Below are positions 38,311 to 51,619 of a DNA stretch of 64,000 bases, one piece after another; the first letter of the stretch is position 1; every line of letters starts with the position of its first letter. The notes under the pieces are model-generated. The model ran no database searches, was not told the DNA's origin, and saw only the letters and a list, made by a program, of their open reading frames with translations. Source of the DNA: Parietaria judaica (Eukaryota; Streptophyta; Magnoliopsida; Rosales; Urticaceae). The translations under genes were made by a program, and so were the position numbers. The stretch spans positions 28,825,056-28,889,055 of the forward strand of contig OX940868.1 in the NCBI GenBank assembly GCA_954871525.1. The letters are read 5' to 3'.

Positions 38311-38777
38311 GGGATAATAGCGGCATAAGTCCTCAATCTTTACTCAACTAGGGCGGCATAGCCCTAACTCTATTTAATAGCGGTATAAGTACCAAAAGAT
38401 GATTTCCGTCCATATTTTACTAACGGAAGTAGTCAACGTTTGCGCGGTCAGCTTCTCGTCAACGTGGACGCCACGTAATTCGACATGTCACCATACACGT
38501 CATCCTCGTGTCATCAAATTTAATGCAAAATTAAGGGTGATGGAGGAATTCAATTAATTTTGCATTAAATTTGATGACGCGAGGATGACATGTATGGTGA
38601 CATGTCGGATGATGTGGCGTCCACGTTGACGAGAAGCTGACCACGCAAACGTTGACTACTTCCGTTAGTCAAATATGAACATAAATCATCTTTTAGTACT
38701 TATACCGCTATTAAATGAGGTTGGGGCTATGCCGCCCCAGTTGAGTAAAAGTTGAGGACTTATGCCGCTATTATCCC
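38311..38777. mobile_element. Foldback MITE with 220-bp inverted arms and perfect 9-bp TSD
   Basis: The 467-bp element begins GGGATAATAGCGGCATAAGT and ends with its inverse. The duplication ttaaattta flanks it exactly (38302-38310, 38778-38786). Arms 38311-38533 and 38556-38777 pair almost completely, leaving a short loop, so a transcript would form one long hairpin. It encodes nothing. The 9-bp duplication points to a Mutator-like origin. Confidence 0.9.
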
Positions 38778-39826
38778 TTAAATTTACATCATAAGGAACA
38801 AAATAAGTTTTATTTACGTGTGTACTTTCTGACCCAATCTCGATTTTGACGTCACAATATACAACTCGTGGTTTGAAAAATTAAATTTCAAAGTATGAGG
38901 TCTGAAAAACCGAGAAATGTTGTTTGTATGCTCGTGAAAGAGCACATGTTATTTGTATTGATAAACAGGGTTGGTCCTGACTTTGTCGGGGTTCTAGACG
39001 AAGAACAATTTCAGGACCCTTTTCGTATTTATACAATTAAAATTTCAATTGTAAGTGTATAACATACATATATATATATATATATTTCATTCGGGGCCCC
39101 TCAGTATCATTAGATTAAATTTTATTGTAGTCCGAGGCCTACCATGTATACCCTCAGGGCCGGCCCTGTTGATAAAGTGCCTCGATTTTGTCCGTAAGAG
39201 ATGTCAGTACGCTCACGCTTTTGCTCCCGAATATGAACCGAACCGGTGTCACGGGTGACAATATTTACTCGAGTGATAAGTAGCACCATCTGGCCATGTT
39301 ACATCTACATTACTTATAAGTTTAATAGTTTATAGTCAATTTTTTATTGAACTCACATCATTAATAGATTATTTATAAACACTATAAAATATTTGTAGTT
39401 TTTTCTATATGAAATTTTTCATATCCTACATTTATATTCGCTCGACACAAAAAAATTCTTATTTAATCACGTGAGACTTGACACAATCTCACTCTCTCCT
39501 AATAATAAGTTATTATCTTTTAAATTTTTAATATTATAATCTTATATTTAAAATAAATTACAAATAATTCTTACAGCTATAATCTATAACTGTATACAAT
39601 AAATGCTGTAACCTTAAATCAATTATAATCTGACATTATATAATATAAATATAATAGAACGTGTTGGTATTCGTCGTTTATATACAAGGTATAGAGTTAT
39701 TCATTCATTTCATCTCATCGGCTTATCAATAAAATAAAATAAAAACACAGTTTTCAATTGATACCGTATGGTATTTAAAATTTTGAAATAAATAATTCAA
39801 AAATTAATAAAAGCACGTCTATAAAC

Positions 39827-39902
39827 GTTAAATAATTTATTCGAGTGTAAGTAAAGGTATTTTTGTTAAATAATTTATTCGAGTGTAAGTAAAGGTATTT
39901 TG
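39827..39902 (+). repeat. 38-bp tandem duplication
   Basis: gttaaataatttattcgagt and the rest of the unit start at 39827 and again at 39865, with no difference seen. 'tattcgagtgta' occurs once more near 39978. AT-rich intergenic context, no gene. Confidence 0.8.
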
Positions 39903-40497
39903 ACAAGCATTCGCACGGTATATATTATGTCCATAGAAATACAGACACATTATAAATGTACAGTATCTCTCTCTATATATTCGAGTGTAATATATACACG
40001 CTTTTGAGTATAGAATTCTGAAGTCTGAACTACACAGGTGAATTTAGAGAAAGTGACTCGTCAAATTGCTAAACCACCAATGAATGCTTCGAAATTCATC
40101 ACTGCACATTAATTCATATCGGTGTTAACGATATTTTTATAACACGGTTTTAAAAATTGAAAAATGTCCTTACCGCGTCTCTCGCTGGCAAGTGAACCTA
40201 TAAAGCGCCACTATATGCTTCTATGCACGCGGCCTGAAGCGAGGAGGGCCGTGTGAAAGTAAAGAAGTGGCATAACCTCGTTCCCTCATTTTAAAGTGTC
40301 ACGAACTCTCGCTAATTTACTTGTTGAACTCACATTTGTTAAACTCACATTATTAATGAGATTTTTTACTAACACTGTTTTAGATTTTTATAAAATAAAA
40401 AAATTTAAATAACATTTTTGATAAATTTTTTTGGCATTTTTTAAATAATATTGACATAATTTACGGCTAAAATCCAGCTACACTATCAAAAAATTAA

Positions 40498-40966
40498 GGG
40501 TTAATGATGACAAAAATACCTAAAGTTTGGTCAAAGAACCTCTCGGGTACTCAAAGTTTAAAAATAGTGATAAAAATACCCAAAGTCATATTTGGGGAGT
40601 TGACCACTTCAATCTCGTAACATCGTTAATTTACATGTTAACTCTGACCACGCGGACAAACGTGGGTTGCCGACAGAACAATTTTTTCCACGTTGACAAG
40701 CCCACATCAGCCTCGTTTACGAGAAAACAGCGAATTAAACCCCTAAGTAATACTATTTTATACAACTAATTGAACCTCTAATGATTACACTTAACGAAAC
40801 ATATTTTTCCACGTGGCCATAGTTATTGGGTAAGTTAATGGCGTTACAAGAATGAAGTGGTCAACTCCCCAAATGTGACTTTGGGTATTTTTGCCACCAC
40901 TTTTAAACTTTGAGTACCCGAGGGGTTCTTTGACCAAACTTGGGATATTTTTGCCGTCATTAACCC
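40498..40966. mobile_element. MITE with about 137-bp TIRs and perfect 9-bp TSD
   Basis: The 469-bp element begins GGGTTAATGATGACAAAAAT and ends with the near-inverse (...GCCGTCATTAACCC). The duplication aaaaattaa flanks it at 40489-40497 and 40967-40975. Arms run about 40498-40634 and 40830-40966. The loop is not related to that of 38311-38777, so this is a separate family with the same insertion habit. Confidence 0.88.
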
Positions 40967-41684
40967 AAAAATTAAAGTAAACATTTATATATTTTTTGGT
41001 ACGTAGACTATGGTCTTATGGACTAGACTAATACACACATTTATAAAAGCAATCACATTTATAACGTTAATCTACTAATATTTAATCATAGAAGTTGACT
41101 TCCTTCTCCCCACTTAAAAAAGTTGTCGACGAGATAGAAAACAAATGACAAAATTGACCATATTACAAGCTACAACTTTCTGAACTTTACGAAGAATATC
41201 TATATTGAATGAAAATTTCACTAAACATGTCAATCACAAAAATATGTTTTAAAAAAAAATATTATTTTAGGTACATTTAAGATGAATTAGAATTAACGTA
41301 AGAATACCGCAAGATACAGTCAATTTTACGTTTAAACGGCACAGAATTAAAATGCACACATAAAAATAAATCAGAGCGATAATTATGATTATAAAAAAAA
41401 ATGAGAATTTCAAAACTAGTATATTCTCCAAGAGCCGTTGCGTTTTTTAAAGTATAACGACATGTCTTTCGTAGCAATCTGCGAGACGACACAAGTCTAA
41501 TATGTCGATCGCCTCAGTGTGAGCGACTCAAGTGCGCTTAAAAGACGTCATTAGCCTCTCTACCTCGTGTAACACATTCCTTCCTTTGCAAAACCAAATT
41601 AAGCAAAGCGTGAATATGATTAGTGTAATAAATTGCGATTAGGGGCCAAAGCCGGTCGAGAACAAACAAACACATGTCATTTCA

Positions 41685-41692
41685 TATAAATA
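41685..41692 (+). promoter_or_regulatory. Candidate TATA box of the Dof gene
   Basis: TATAAATA lies about 296 bp before the Dof start codon, followed by a pyrimidine-rich stretch as in many plant 5' leaders. Confidence 0.5.
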
Positions 41693-41987
41693 TCTTTTTC
41701 TTCTCGTCTAAATTCCTTTCAACTTTCAACCCTCGAATTCCAAGCCCGGTCCTCGATAGTACTTTCACGCTGCGAGCCACGCATAGCTCGATCATTAATC
41801 CCATCTTCTCCAAATCCCAATCGCGTTCAGAACTACCCAAACACACCCTCTCAGTCTCACCGACACACTCAAAACCCAACGCTCCGAACGGACCGGAGCA
41901 TGTGAGTGATCTCTCGAGAGCTTCCAGAAACGCGAAAACCGGGCGATTCCGATCAAACCCAGTTCGAAAGACGCGGTCTTTGCGAGG

Positions 41988-42542
41988 ATGCAGGACCCGG
42001 CGGCGGCGTTCGGCGCGGCGAAGGGCCCGGCGTTCCCGGAGCCGGAGCAGCAGGTGAAGTGCCCTCGCTGCGACTCGCTCAACACCAAGTTCTGCTACTA
42101 CAACAACTACAACCTCTCGCAGCCGCGCCACTTCTGCAAGAACTGCCGCCGCTACTGGACCAAAGGCGGCGCGCTCCGCAACATCCCCGTCGGCGGCGGC
42201 ACGCGCAAGTCCTCCGCCGCCGCCGCGGCCAAGCGCTCGGGCGCCGCAAAGAGACCCGCGCCGTCGCCGCCCCACGACGCGGAGCCGGACCCGCCGCGGG
42301 CCGAGCCGGAGCGGGCGTTCGGCGCGGCGGCGCAGAGCTTCAGCTCGCTGCTGGCGTCGAGCGGGCAGTTCGGCGGGCTGTTCGAGGGGGCGGTGGCGCG
42401 GGAGGCGGGCTCGGATGCGGGACGGGTCGAGGCGGGAGGCGGGTCGGATGGGTATCTGGGTTTGCAGAGCGGGGACTGGGGGAGTGGAGCCAGTGGGTGG
42501 CCGAATCTCGCCATTTACACGCCAGGTTCGAGCTTTCAGTAG
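41988..42542 (+). CDS. Dof-type zinc finger transcription factor, single exon
   Basis: A 184-residue nuclear DNA-binding protein. The Dof domain runs from about residue 23 to 75: [20 protein letters not shown] begins it, the zinc ligands are C25, C28, C50 and C53, and the conserved tail is [21 protein letters not shown]. Dof proteins bind AAAG cores in plant promoters. After the domain come alanine/proline-rich low-complexity sequence and [18 protein letters not shown], reminiscent of short Dofs (OBP1, Dof3.x type); the exact orthologue cannot be named. The ATG at 41988 gives a short N-terminal extension as in relatives. The coding region is very GC-rich against an AT-rich surround, so long frames on the other strand are shadows. 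Confidence 0.93.
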   Translation: MQDPAAAFGAAKGPAFPEPEQQVKCPRCDSLNTKFCYYNNYNLSQPRHFCKNCRRYWTKGGALRNIPVGGGTRKSSAAAAAKRSGAAKRPAPSPPHDAEPDPPRAEPERAFGAAAQSFSSLLASSGQFGGLFEGAVAREAGSDAGRVEAGGGSDGYLGLQSGDWGSGASGWPNLAIYTPGSSFQ

Positions 42543-42559
42543 TGACAATGGAAACAGAG

Positions 42560-43609
42560 TTTTAATGGTGTTTATAATTATATATTTATATATATATGTA
42601 TGTATTAAGAGTATGAGATATGGGTTTTAAATTAACAATGAATGAAAAAAGAGTTTCAGAGTTGATTTTAATGTTGTATACTTTCTATTAATGTGTTGGT
42701 GAGTGAAGAAATGAAGGTGTCATCCACAATGACATGCCATGAAAAGCACCCCAAGCATTTTTGTGTGTAATTATGGGGTTTAGTGAAGGAAATTAGGGTT
42801 TCAGAGTTTGATTTAAATGTCCTCTTTAATGTAATAGCAATGACATTTCATGAAAAGAAGCATTTACAGAAGTGGGTTTTGTGTTTGTGTTAGGAGTTAT
42901 GAGCTTAAATGATACATGAGTTCATAGAGAAATAGACTTGTACACTTCCCAAGTTTACCATTACTTTTTTTTTTTATTCACAAAATGTTACTAATTTTAA
43001 TTTATTTTAATAAAAGATCGAGAAAAAAAAAAGTGATAAGGAAAATTGAAGTACATAAAACTTCTATAACTATAAATTAATATGTTTGCTATAAATTAAT
43101 ATCGTTGGACCGAAGAATTTATTATATGATTGAGGTAAAATATAGTCATGTTAGTTAGAGTCGAGATCATACAAAAATATTATTTTATCGAGTATTAATT
43201 TAATAAGGTTATATTGTGTATTTGTGTAGGACTTTGTTGAATAACTAATAAAATAACAATGATAATGATAATGGGTTGTTCGAGAGTGCACATAGACAAG
43301 TTTGTGTCATTGGAGGGCTAGACAAAATTGGACCCTCTTTCTTGTAGGATATTATACATTATTCAAACTTGGATCTTATTCTCTTCACCATATATTAATA
43401 TTATATATTAACTTGCTAAGATCCTTCTTATTCTTCATATCTTTCTAGTTGACAATTAAATCATCCCACTATTTAGTGGCATATGCATGCTTTTTAATTT
43501 CTACTAAAAAAGAGAAGTCGGTATATTAGGTCGATGAGCAAAGCTAATGGGTGTTTCGGCGAGACGTGCCTAAATTTGGCAAGCCATGGAATCCCAATTG
43601 GTGTACGCA

Positions 43610-43644
<35 letters not shown>

Positions 43645-46300
43645 ATTGTATATATATACACAATATATTAATGTGCTTTGTTGAGTTCTATCACTCTGTT
43701 TCAATTGGGGTGACTCTTGACCTAGCAAAGATGAGATCCCATTAATACCCCCATTAAATACCCAACTTTGTCTTCAAGAATTGGTTCGGACAAGTTGAGT
43801 AGTGTTAGGTTTATAGGACTTATTCTAATCTCTATTCTAATATCTTTCTTTTATTTTCATGAATGATATACCATATTTATATAGATAATGTATTAATGTT
43901 TTATTTTTATTGTTTTTCATGAGTTGAAATGAATGATGGAATCTACTTTCATGGTCCACACATGCTTATGCCCTTACTTGGACCATCCTTGTGCCAATAT
44001 TTTATATGTATATATATACACATAATACATATGAGACGAGACGAGACCAACCACATGTATATGGATTATGGAGCTTCTCACACAAAACATAAATAATAAT
44101 GTAAAAAAACTAGCCAACACAATATAAGAAACCGTAGTTCATGAGGACATGTATTTTTCCATAAAAAAGAGTGATTGATATAAGAAGAAACTATGGTCAA
44201 TGTCTTGCACGCGTCACATGCTGTCATTGTTGACTTTATTTTTATGAACTTGGAGATATTGATGATCTCATCATGACCTTCTAATTCTAAGCTAAGTGAA
44301 CTGCAACGGCCGTCGGTCAATGGAAGTTGGTCGGAGAGAAGGAAGAGACTGATTGTGTTCCCGTGAACGCGATATTTATCTCAAACTCGCCATTATTTTT
44401 ATCCAAAACTAAGAAGGAAAAGTATCACACTATTTGAGCTTTATCTTATGCTGGAGTAGAAAATATATCAACTTATGAATATTCATGACCACCTTTTTTT
44501 TAAGTGATCAAATTATCTAAAAGCTTATGAATTCGAGATACGTGATCGATTATTTGTCAACTAATTTAACTTGGGTAAATATATGTATGCGTTGGGTTTT
44601 CTTTGAATTCGAGATTTTTTGTCAAGTAATCAGCAACCTTTACTTTAGATAATTAGGGTTCCAATGTCAACGTTTGGCTAGTCCAGCTTACAACGTTTTT
44701 CTTTCATGTTATTATGGGATATGAATCATGACTTCCTAATTCATATAATTTAATCCGATAAGAAAATTATTCAACATGACAATTCAAGATATGATATTTT
44801 ACTATGCGAATTGCGAAGTAGACAAAAAAGTTCCAAGTGCATAGTCATATTAGACCCAAGAAAGAAAGAAAAAAACAACCAAGTGTAGCCGGAAAGTAAC
44901 GATGTAAATAAAACCAAAACGCCTTTTTAAAACATATTTGTAAAAGTATTTAAGAAAATTAAATTGCGAAGACACAATGAAAATACAAAATTTAAACGAA
45001 CGATACTAATATTTTTTAGTGATTGGAATATGTGTGCTTGCGGCTTGGTATGATAAAGCAATCTCGTACGTTTCGGTTTGGCGCTTTCAGTGATAACTAA
45101 ACAATTTTTCTAATCGTAGAAAGGTTATCATTTAAATTCATAATTGTTACCTAATAAATTTGGTCATTAATAATTTCTTGATAAAACTAGCACGTTCTAT
45201 CTACACACTAGTAATTCTACTACTCTAATGATCAAGCCCAATATGAGTATTTTTCAACAATACAGTGTATTTGAAAGAGAAAAATAAAAATAAAAATTCT
45301 TTGTAACATTTTTTATACAATTTTTTCATTTCAAGTGTTGAACTACTCTTCTTAACATTTTCTCTACAAATGTGAGATTTTTTTCCTTTATAATAATATT
45401 TAGATGAATTAATTGTTTAGTAGTAATGAATTGTGAAAGCGGAGTGAAAAGCCAGAACCGGAAATATGAGTTTTTCCTTTAAAACCCGAATCCGAGATGC
45501 AATTTCTGATAACCTGGAAATCAGTTCCAATTTTGGCTAAAAAACTGCTGCCCGGATCGGTTCAGCCTTGCAATTTTAAACGACTACACGTCAATTCGAA
45601 AAGAAGAAACGACAGGGTTCAATGATTATGTAGTAGCTTCATTGTCCTTCATTGGTTACTTGAGCTGTAAGTTACAAAAATATTCGTCACAAAAACGAAA
45701 ATGAACACTTAAAAGTCAGTAAAGCCACACAATATTTCCGGAAATTGACAATGGGAGAATATATTTCGAGTATTTAAAATTTAGTCAAAAAGTAGGTCAT
45801 TGTGTTTGAAAATCATTTTGTATATATTAGGAATTAATATTAATATGACCATTACCGATACAAAATATAATATACAATTAAATGATAAAAGTGATATAGA
45901 CAGATATGAGATTGCAATCTTCGTATTGAAACCGAAAACCATATTTTAATCTAATATGGGTATTCAATTATTTTTTAGTATATTCAATTCTAACCGAACA
46001 AAATTGATATCGATTTAATCAGTTTTCAGTGAAATACTCGGGTTAACGGTCTATTTTGTTCACCCCTTACAAGATAATCGTACTACAAGCACAGAGTTAC
46101 TTTCAAGGGGAATTAGATATGCTATCAATGATACATTATTTTTTAAAAAAACAAGAGGCACGAATTCGAAATGTAGCGAACCTTAAACAAGTTAACTAAA
46201 AAGAACAATTCTCAACTTATGATGGTACATAAAATCAAGTCAAAGTACTCGAAAACAAATGATGGTTTCTAATTTAATTTAATTGAATCGACAAGAGGAG
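42560..46300. other. 3' region of the Dof gene and AT-rich intergenic DNA
   Basis: No gene was recognised. The stretch contains an (AT)n microsatellite at 43612-43641, palindromic 'tgtattgtatatatatacacaat' near 43642, and a remnant of a hAT end near 46069. Short frames here match nothing. Confidence 0.5.
45840..46069. mobile_element. Possible 3' remnant of a hAT element
   Basis: The stretch ends 'ttttgttcaccccttac', resembling the right end of the hAT at 37246-37834 (ttttgttcacctcta), and is preceded by similar 'ttaatcagttttcagt' and 'aaccgaa' wording. The left end and any target duplication were not found. Confidence 0.35.
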
Positions 46301-49300
46301 TCACTTTGGGAGAAGACGAGCCTTGTACATGCAAATATATGCCATATGCCAATCACCTGCACAAAATCAAATCTTAATAAGTACCTAATGCTACGACAAA
46401 TGTGTCTCTAGATACTCCATCTGACGTGTCGTAAAGTTGCGCACTTAGCCCGTAATAAACAGAATAAAAGGGGGGATTATTTCATGCCGCCCCAAAACAC
46501 AACTTTTATGAGTTTTTATGCCGCAAATACTTCATGATATGTATATACCTAAAGTCATAATTGTAAGAAAGTATTATAGAGATTAGGGTTTACCTCCTCC
46601 GGAGAGCTTGGTGATGTCTTCCTCGCGCTGCGGGATGGGATTGTCGTCATCATACTCTATCCATTTACCTAATTCCCACAAACACAATACATTACTCACC
46701 ACTCCATTAAAGTGGTGTCTTTTATTTTTAATCACATGAGAGAGGGACTCACCACTTTCTTGCTTGACCCACGCGACGTAATGGCCCGAGTCGGCGCTCC
46801 GACCCTTGTGCGTAAGCACCGCCACCAAGTCATAAACTCCGGTCATTTCCATCTCCTTGCCTGCCAACACGAAACAGTCAGAAACGACAAAGAAACTCTC
46901 TTTCAAATCGAGGATTTATGCTGAAAGGCTTTGCGGATGTCTACCCTCATCGGAGGCGGAGTTGGACGATTCTCCATTTCCGGTAGACGAGCCCTGTGAG
47001 CATAACAAGAGGTGAGAAGAAGTAAAGTGTTAAGATGTAAGCTTTTGCTTATTAGCATATTATGTACTTTAGTCATTTACTTGTATTTCATGCAGTTGCT
47101 CTTATTCATTCTCAACAGAAACCCTAGCCTCTTGTTATGACCCAAAATAAATCTCGTTACTGCAGCCGTAGGTTTCAACTCAGAGCACGACATAATTTAA
47201 TTAACTTAACAATAGCAAGACATAATTTTTTAACCTAATAAGCATATTAAAAGTATTAATGATGTTATTGGTTTTGTTCCAAAACCGTCTCTTCTTTCTT
47301 CCGAATTCCTATTCGATTGATTGATTTCATCAAAATAAATTTTTAACTTTGTATGTAGTGAATTGGGTGATAAAGATGTCAAACCTCTGCCTCAGTCATC
47401 TTGACATCGTCGTCTTTTGAAGCCGAAGCTTTCCCACTGGATTTAAGACCAAGCTTTTTGCCCTCTTCATCTCGAAGTTTCTATGGAATGTTGTTGAGTC
47501 AGTATTTTAATATTTAATTTTTTTTTAGAGATTAGCTAGTATTATATTTATGTGGCTAATCTTTATTCCACACCAAAAGTAATTAGATACCTGACGAGGA
47601 ATATTCAGCGTTTTGCGAAGTTCCTCTGAGCACAGATCATAAACATCCAACTCCAACGGGTAGTCCACTTTCTGAGGATTGAAGAATCAGATTAATAAAA
47701 AAGATAAAAGAAGATTAACACATAATGAACATATTATTACGAACTCGATAATGCAAGTATACATATGAGTAGAAGTGAAGAGGTCTCACCCTCAGAATCT
47801 TGGCTTTCTGGTTTGATTCCCTCTTCCAGAAAAAGCGGACGAACTGAATGGTCAAGTACCTAAAGAAAATTCAATAAAAATTATGTAAAATCAGAGGAAA
47901 GTAAAATAATGGATAAAGAACTATTGTTTCCCTGGCTATGGTGTACATTTTGGGATAATGTTCTGTTAGAAATAGAAATATAGGATGATACATCTTATAC
48001 CCTAATCAGCTAATAAAGGAATAATATTAGTAATTAACTCATATACGAGAGGAACGTATCTTATGAGCTATAACTAATCTAATTAATTACATATGGAATT
48101 GGCTAATTGCCAATGCTAAATCGCTCTATCTTTCTATATTTGTAGGAACTAAACCATTCTTACTTTGGCAAGCCATTAATGCGAGACTCAGTCGTGAAGA
48201 TTGCACTACGCCCCAACGAAGGAGAATTCTTTTCCAGTTCTGACTTTAAACCCTACACATAACAGGGAAAATAATAATTAAGAAGTTCCCATGGTCTTGT
48301 TTCACATTTTTTGTTGACATAACACATTCTTCCAAAACGGAAAATGGAAAAAGCATAATTGAATCAGTAAAAAAGATCAAATTCCTAGGAAGTAGGAAAT
48401 ATAGTGGACTTACATGCTTTAGTCCTTCATGCAAATGGTTCACCTCATGCGAGATGTGACATTTAAGGGAATAAACCGACTCTGATTCTGTGCTCTCCTC
48501 ACCACTTTCCTGGCAATGAACCCTAACATTCCCGACCAAAATAGAGAAAACTGAGAATCTATATAACTTATTTTCAACACTTCTAGAAACTAGTCAATAC
48601 TCTATATCATAAAACAAGTTTTCGCCTCATAAAATTTGATCGCCTATAAGGAACTAGCCAAATTAGCTCTTAGAAGCATAACCCACAATGTGGAATCCCA
48701 AGAAATAAATTCTAAAACATAATTGGCCAAATTAGTTTTACAACAAGTCAATTTAGTTCAATAAACCAGAGAGAACACTTATAAGCGGAAAAGAAAGATA
48801 AATAAGTTATTATTCATTGCTGGTTGTTCTGGAGAGTTCATACAAGATCAATTGGCACATATGATAAATGTTATGTCTCCATGAAAAATAATCAATATTA
48901 TATACTAAAGTCGCCTTTGAAAGTAGCATTGTTGTTACTAACCGTAAATCTAGAACCTAACCATAAAACAATAGCTAATAAACTGCATATATCTGACCTG
49001 CTCAAAAGGTTGATGCCAAACAGGGCTTTAACTGCGTCTGCAGTTTCCCTGCGAAAAATTTGCGTACCGATTTTCAGCCAAACAACAATTCATACTTCAT
49101 AACATGATTAACTATTGTAGATTTACTAACGAGCTACAAAATAAATTATTTCCCGAGTTCATAAAAGTTAATATACCCTGAACTTGATGATCTCAGGGAC
49201 TGGGAAAGGGTGTACACAAGTTGCGTCCAACATTCTTCAGCATCCTATAACAGATTTAATACATTGATCAAAGAAATAACAAATATGGTACATTAATCAA

Positions 49301-51405
49301 AGCTATTAGATATTTAACTTCCATTAGTAGCTGAGCAGTATAAAAACCTGCTGCATAAAACTTCTGTTTTGCATCTGACCAAACTGGGGGTATTTTTTGC
49401 GTAACACCTGGAAAAAAAAAATGGTAATCACTGCAAGATACTTCAGTTATATCAGAGAACTACAAGCTTTTCACGAGATTGCGTGTCTAGTTCCCGTAAA
49501 GAACTCTCTGCTTTGAAGACATTTTGATACAACACTTAGCATGATGACAGAACATTGTACAAACAGACTTAAATAGGGACTTGTTTTCACAAATTCTATC
49601 GTTTTAAGCATCATAGCGCAGCTTTATTGTTTTTTTCTTGAAAAATGAAAAAAATAATAAACAAACAGAAAACACCAAATATAATGTACATTGGATAAAT
49701 CTATAACTAAATGATTGATGATTATGAAATAATATGAGAAAAATCCACCAAATAAATCGAGGTTCTCCACGCGATCTTGGGAAAAAGGAAACGAGACACC
49801 ATAGTCATACAAAAAGATGTAATGGTTCACGAAGCTAAAGAACAAACCATCCAGAATTGCATGGGAGCTATAGGCTTGACGCTTTTATCCAATTCACTAA
49901 ACAAATCATTTGTTGCCATGGTCAGCTGGTGAGAAGTCTGATCTACATCATTGCTTTTCCCAGCCTGTGAATAACTGATCGATCACAAAAAATTCTGTCA
50001 ATTCATAGGTCTTTACAGGATGAAGAAAAAACACCGTGTGGCCACAGAAGAGAACTCACTTGATCAACGCTGACTTCAATTCTGGAACAGAGTGCAGACA
50101 CTGAACAGTGGAATTCATGTAACATGTATTCCCCAGATTGAATAAACCGGGACCATGACCCTGAAATAGGTAACAACAAGCTAAGCTACAAGAACTTTTT
50201 CACGCTGGGTGTACAATAAATACAACGAAACTGAAGAAAATAATGAGCGATTTTTATGTCATGTGATATTATTTGCTCATATATAACAAACACTCCGCAG
50301 ACAGGAGGAGAGCAAGCAAATTGTTCAGTGCAACTGAAACTCGATGTATTAGCGTAACAAGTTCAAAGAACGATTAACTTTACCAAATTAACTACTTGTT
50401 CTTCTTCTGGAAGATCTTCCATAAAAACGGGACCTTTCTCAGGAGCCTTGACTATCTCATCCGCCGTTCCCATCATCATCAATCTTTGACCCTAAAATCA
50501 AATTATGGAAGCGTTTTTCACCATGAAATATAAAATGAAACCAAATAGGACCAAAGATACCACCGTACGAAAAATACCTCTTTTATCCCCAATGCTGACC
50601 ATTCGGCATCATCCTGCTCAATAAAAAATAGAAACATAATCGTTTCAACTAATCTTCATTCACGCCGCAAACAGCCAGTAATTCCAAGTTCTGACTTGTA
50701 TCTTAAAAACGCAAAAGCAAAACTCCCGTCTCGGAACAGCCTTACCTTGAGCAAACCACCTTTGACCATAATCTTCTGCCTTTCGGGCGCTACTCCGGTC
50801 AGATCAAACAACTGGCATTTGAAGACATACGGCGGCTGCGTGGTATCGATTTCGACGGCCTTAAAGAGCTCCTTTTGCCATTTCACACTCACTGTCAGAG
50901 TAACCAAAGCTGTCAGAAACAACCTCGTACCAAAACCACTGAATCCATAAACCTAAAAATTCTCAACTAAACTTCAATCTAAGCACTAAACTCAGCAATC
51001 TAAATTCAAAAATCAATACTTGCCAAGCATAACCCACTACAAACTACAAACAACGAGCACATCACTTTGCACTACCAGAAAACTCGAAACCCTAAATTAA
51101 AATGCACCGAATAGTAGATTCCCCAGATCTAATTTTCGAACAGACTCAATGACGAACAGCTCCAACTGTTTCCCGAAACTCCAAAGGAAAGAAAAAAAAA
51201 AAATAAGGAAACCAAATCGAGGCCGTATCAGGCAACAGATAATCCCGATTATCGAAGAAAGAACATTCGCGAATCTTCAACAAACGCAAAGAGAAATTGC
51301 TCGATAGCCAGATTGCTCGAAAGACAATAGGAATCGCGAGGCCTGAGCTGAGATTCAGGCGAGGCACAGCAGATGATGAGAAGAGAGTAGGAAACCTGTA
51401 ATCAT
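46301..51405 (-). CDS. Ubiquitin carboxyl-terminal hydrolase, UBP6/UBP7 type
   Basis: A proteasome-associated deubiquitinase (USP14/Ubp6 family) that trims ubiquitin from substrates. Minus-strand exons: 51396-51405, 50746-50891, 50578-50613, 50384-50491, 50060-50160, 49848-49974, 49348-49407, 49177-49244, 48998-49048, 48414-48522, 48164-48252, 47790-47859, 47591-47671, 47385-47480, 46945-46993, 46753-46860, 46594-46668, 46301-46356. The sum is 1440 nt, 479 residues, in phase. Residues 1 to about 75 form an N-terminal ubiquitin-like domain (MITVSVKWQKE...); the Cys box GNTCYMN holds catalytic C113; the His box DSGHYVAWVK holds H427; YDDDN follows at 442-446. The first coding exon is only 10 nt. 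The acceptor for exon 6 is set by phase at 49974; the nearer AG (exon from 49964) would bring an early stop. MYKARLLPK ends the protein. UBP6 and UBP7 cannot be separated by eye. Confidence 0.94.
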
Positions 51406-51522
51406 GGTGGAGGAGCTTGGGAGGCTGGAGTGTCGAAGAGAATGTCGGAGAGTTTCGCGAGAGAGGTTGGCTTGGAGAGAAGGCAAAGCACGGTGAGACT
51501 CTTTCTGTACTTTTCTGCTCAT

Positions 51523-51530
51523 TATATATA
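51523..51530 (-). promoter_or_regulatory. Candidate TATA box of the UBP6/7 gene
   Basis: TATATATA on the minus strand, about 118 bp above the start codon at 51405. A telo-box AAACCCTA (plus strand, 51087-51094) lies in intron 1. Confidence 0.5.
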
Positions 51531-51619
51531 CGAGCGGGTTCGACCCGAATCCGTACCCGACTTGATTTTGTGCTTTTACAAATATCTGTTAATTTCGGAA
51601 AAAAATTATAAGGAAATTA

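Noticed and set aside
41682..42548. Long minus-strand frame of 288 codons
   Set aside because: It overlaps the Dof gene on the opposite strand; the arginine-rich translation is an effect of high GC content.
46470..46545. MITE fragment in the last UBP6/7 intron (atgccgcc motifs)
   Set aside because: Resembles wording at the ends of 38311-38777 but lacks a second end or duplication.
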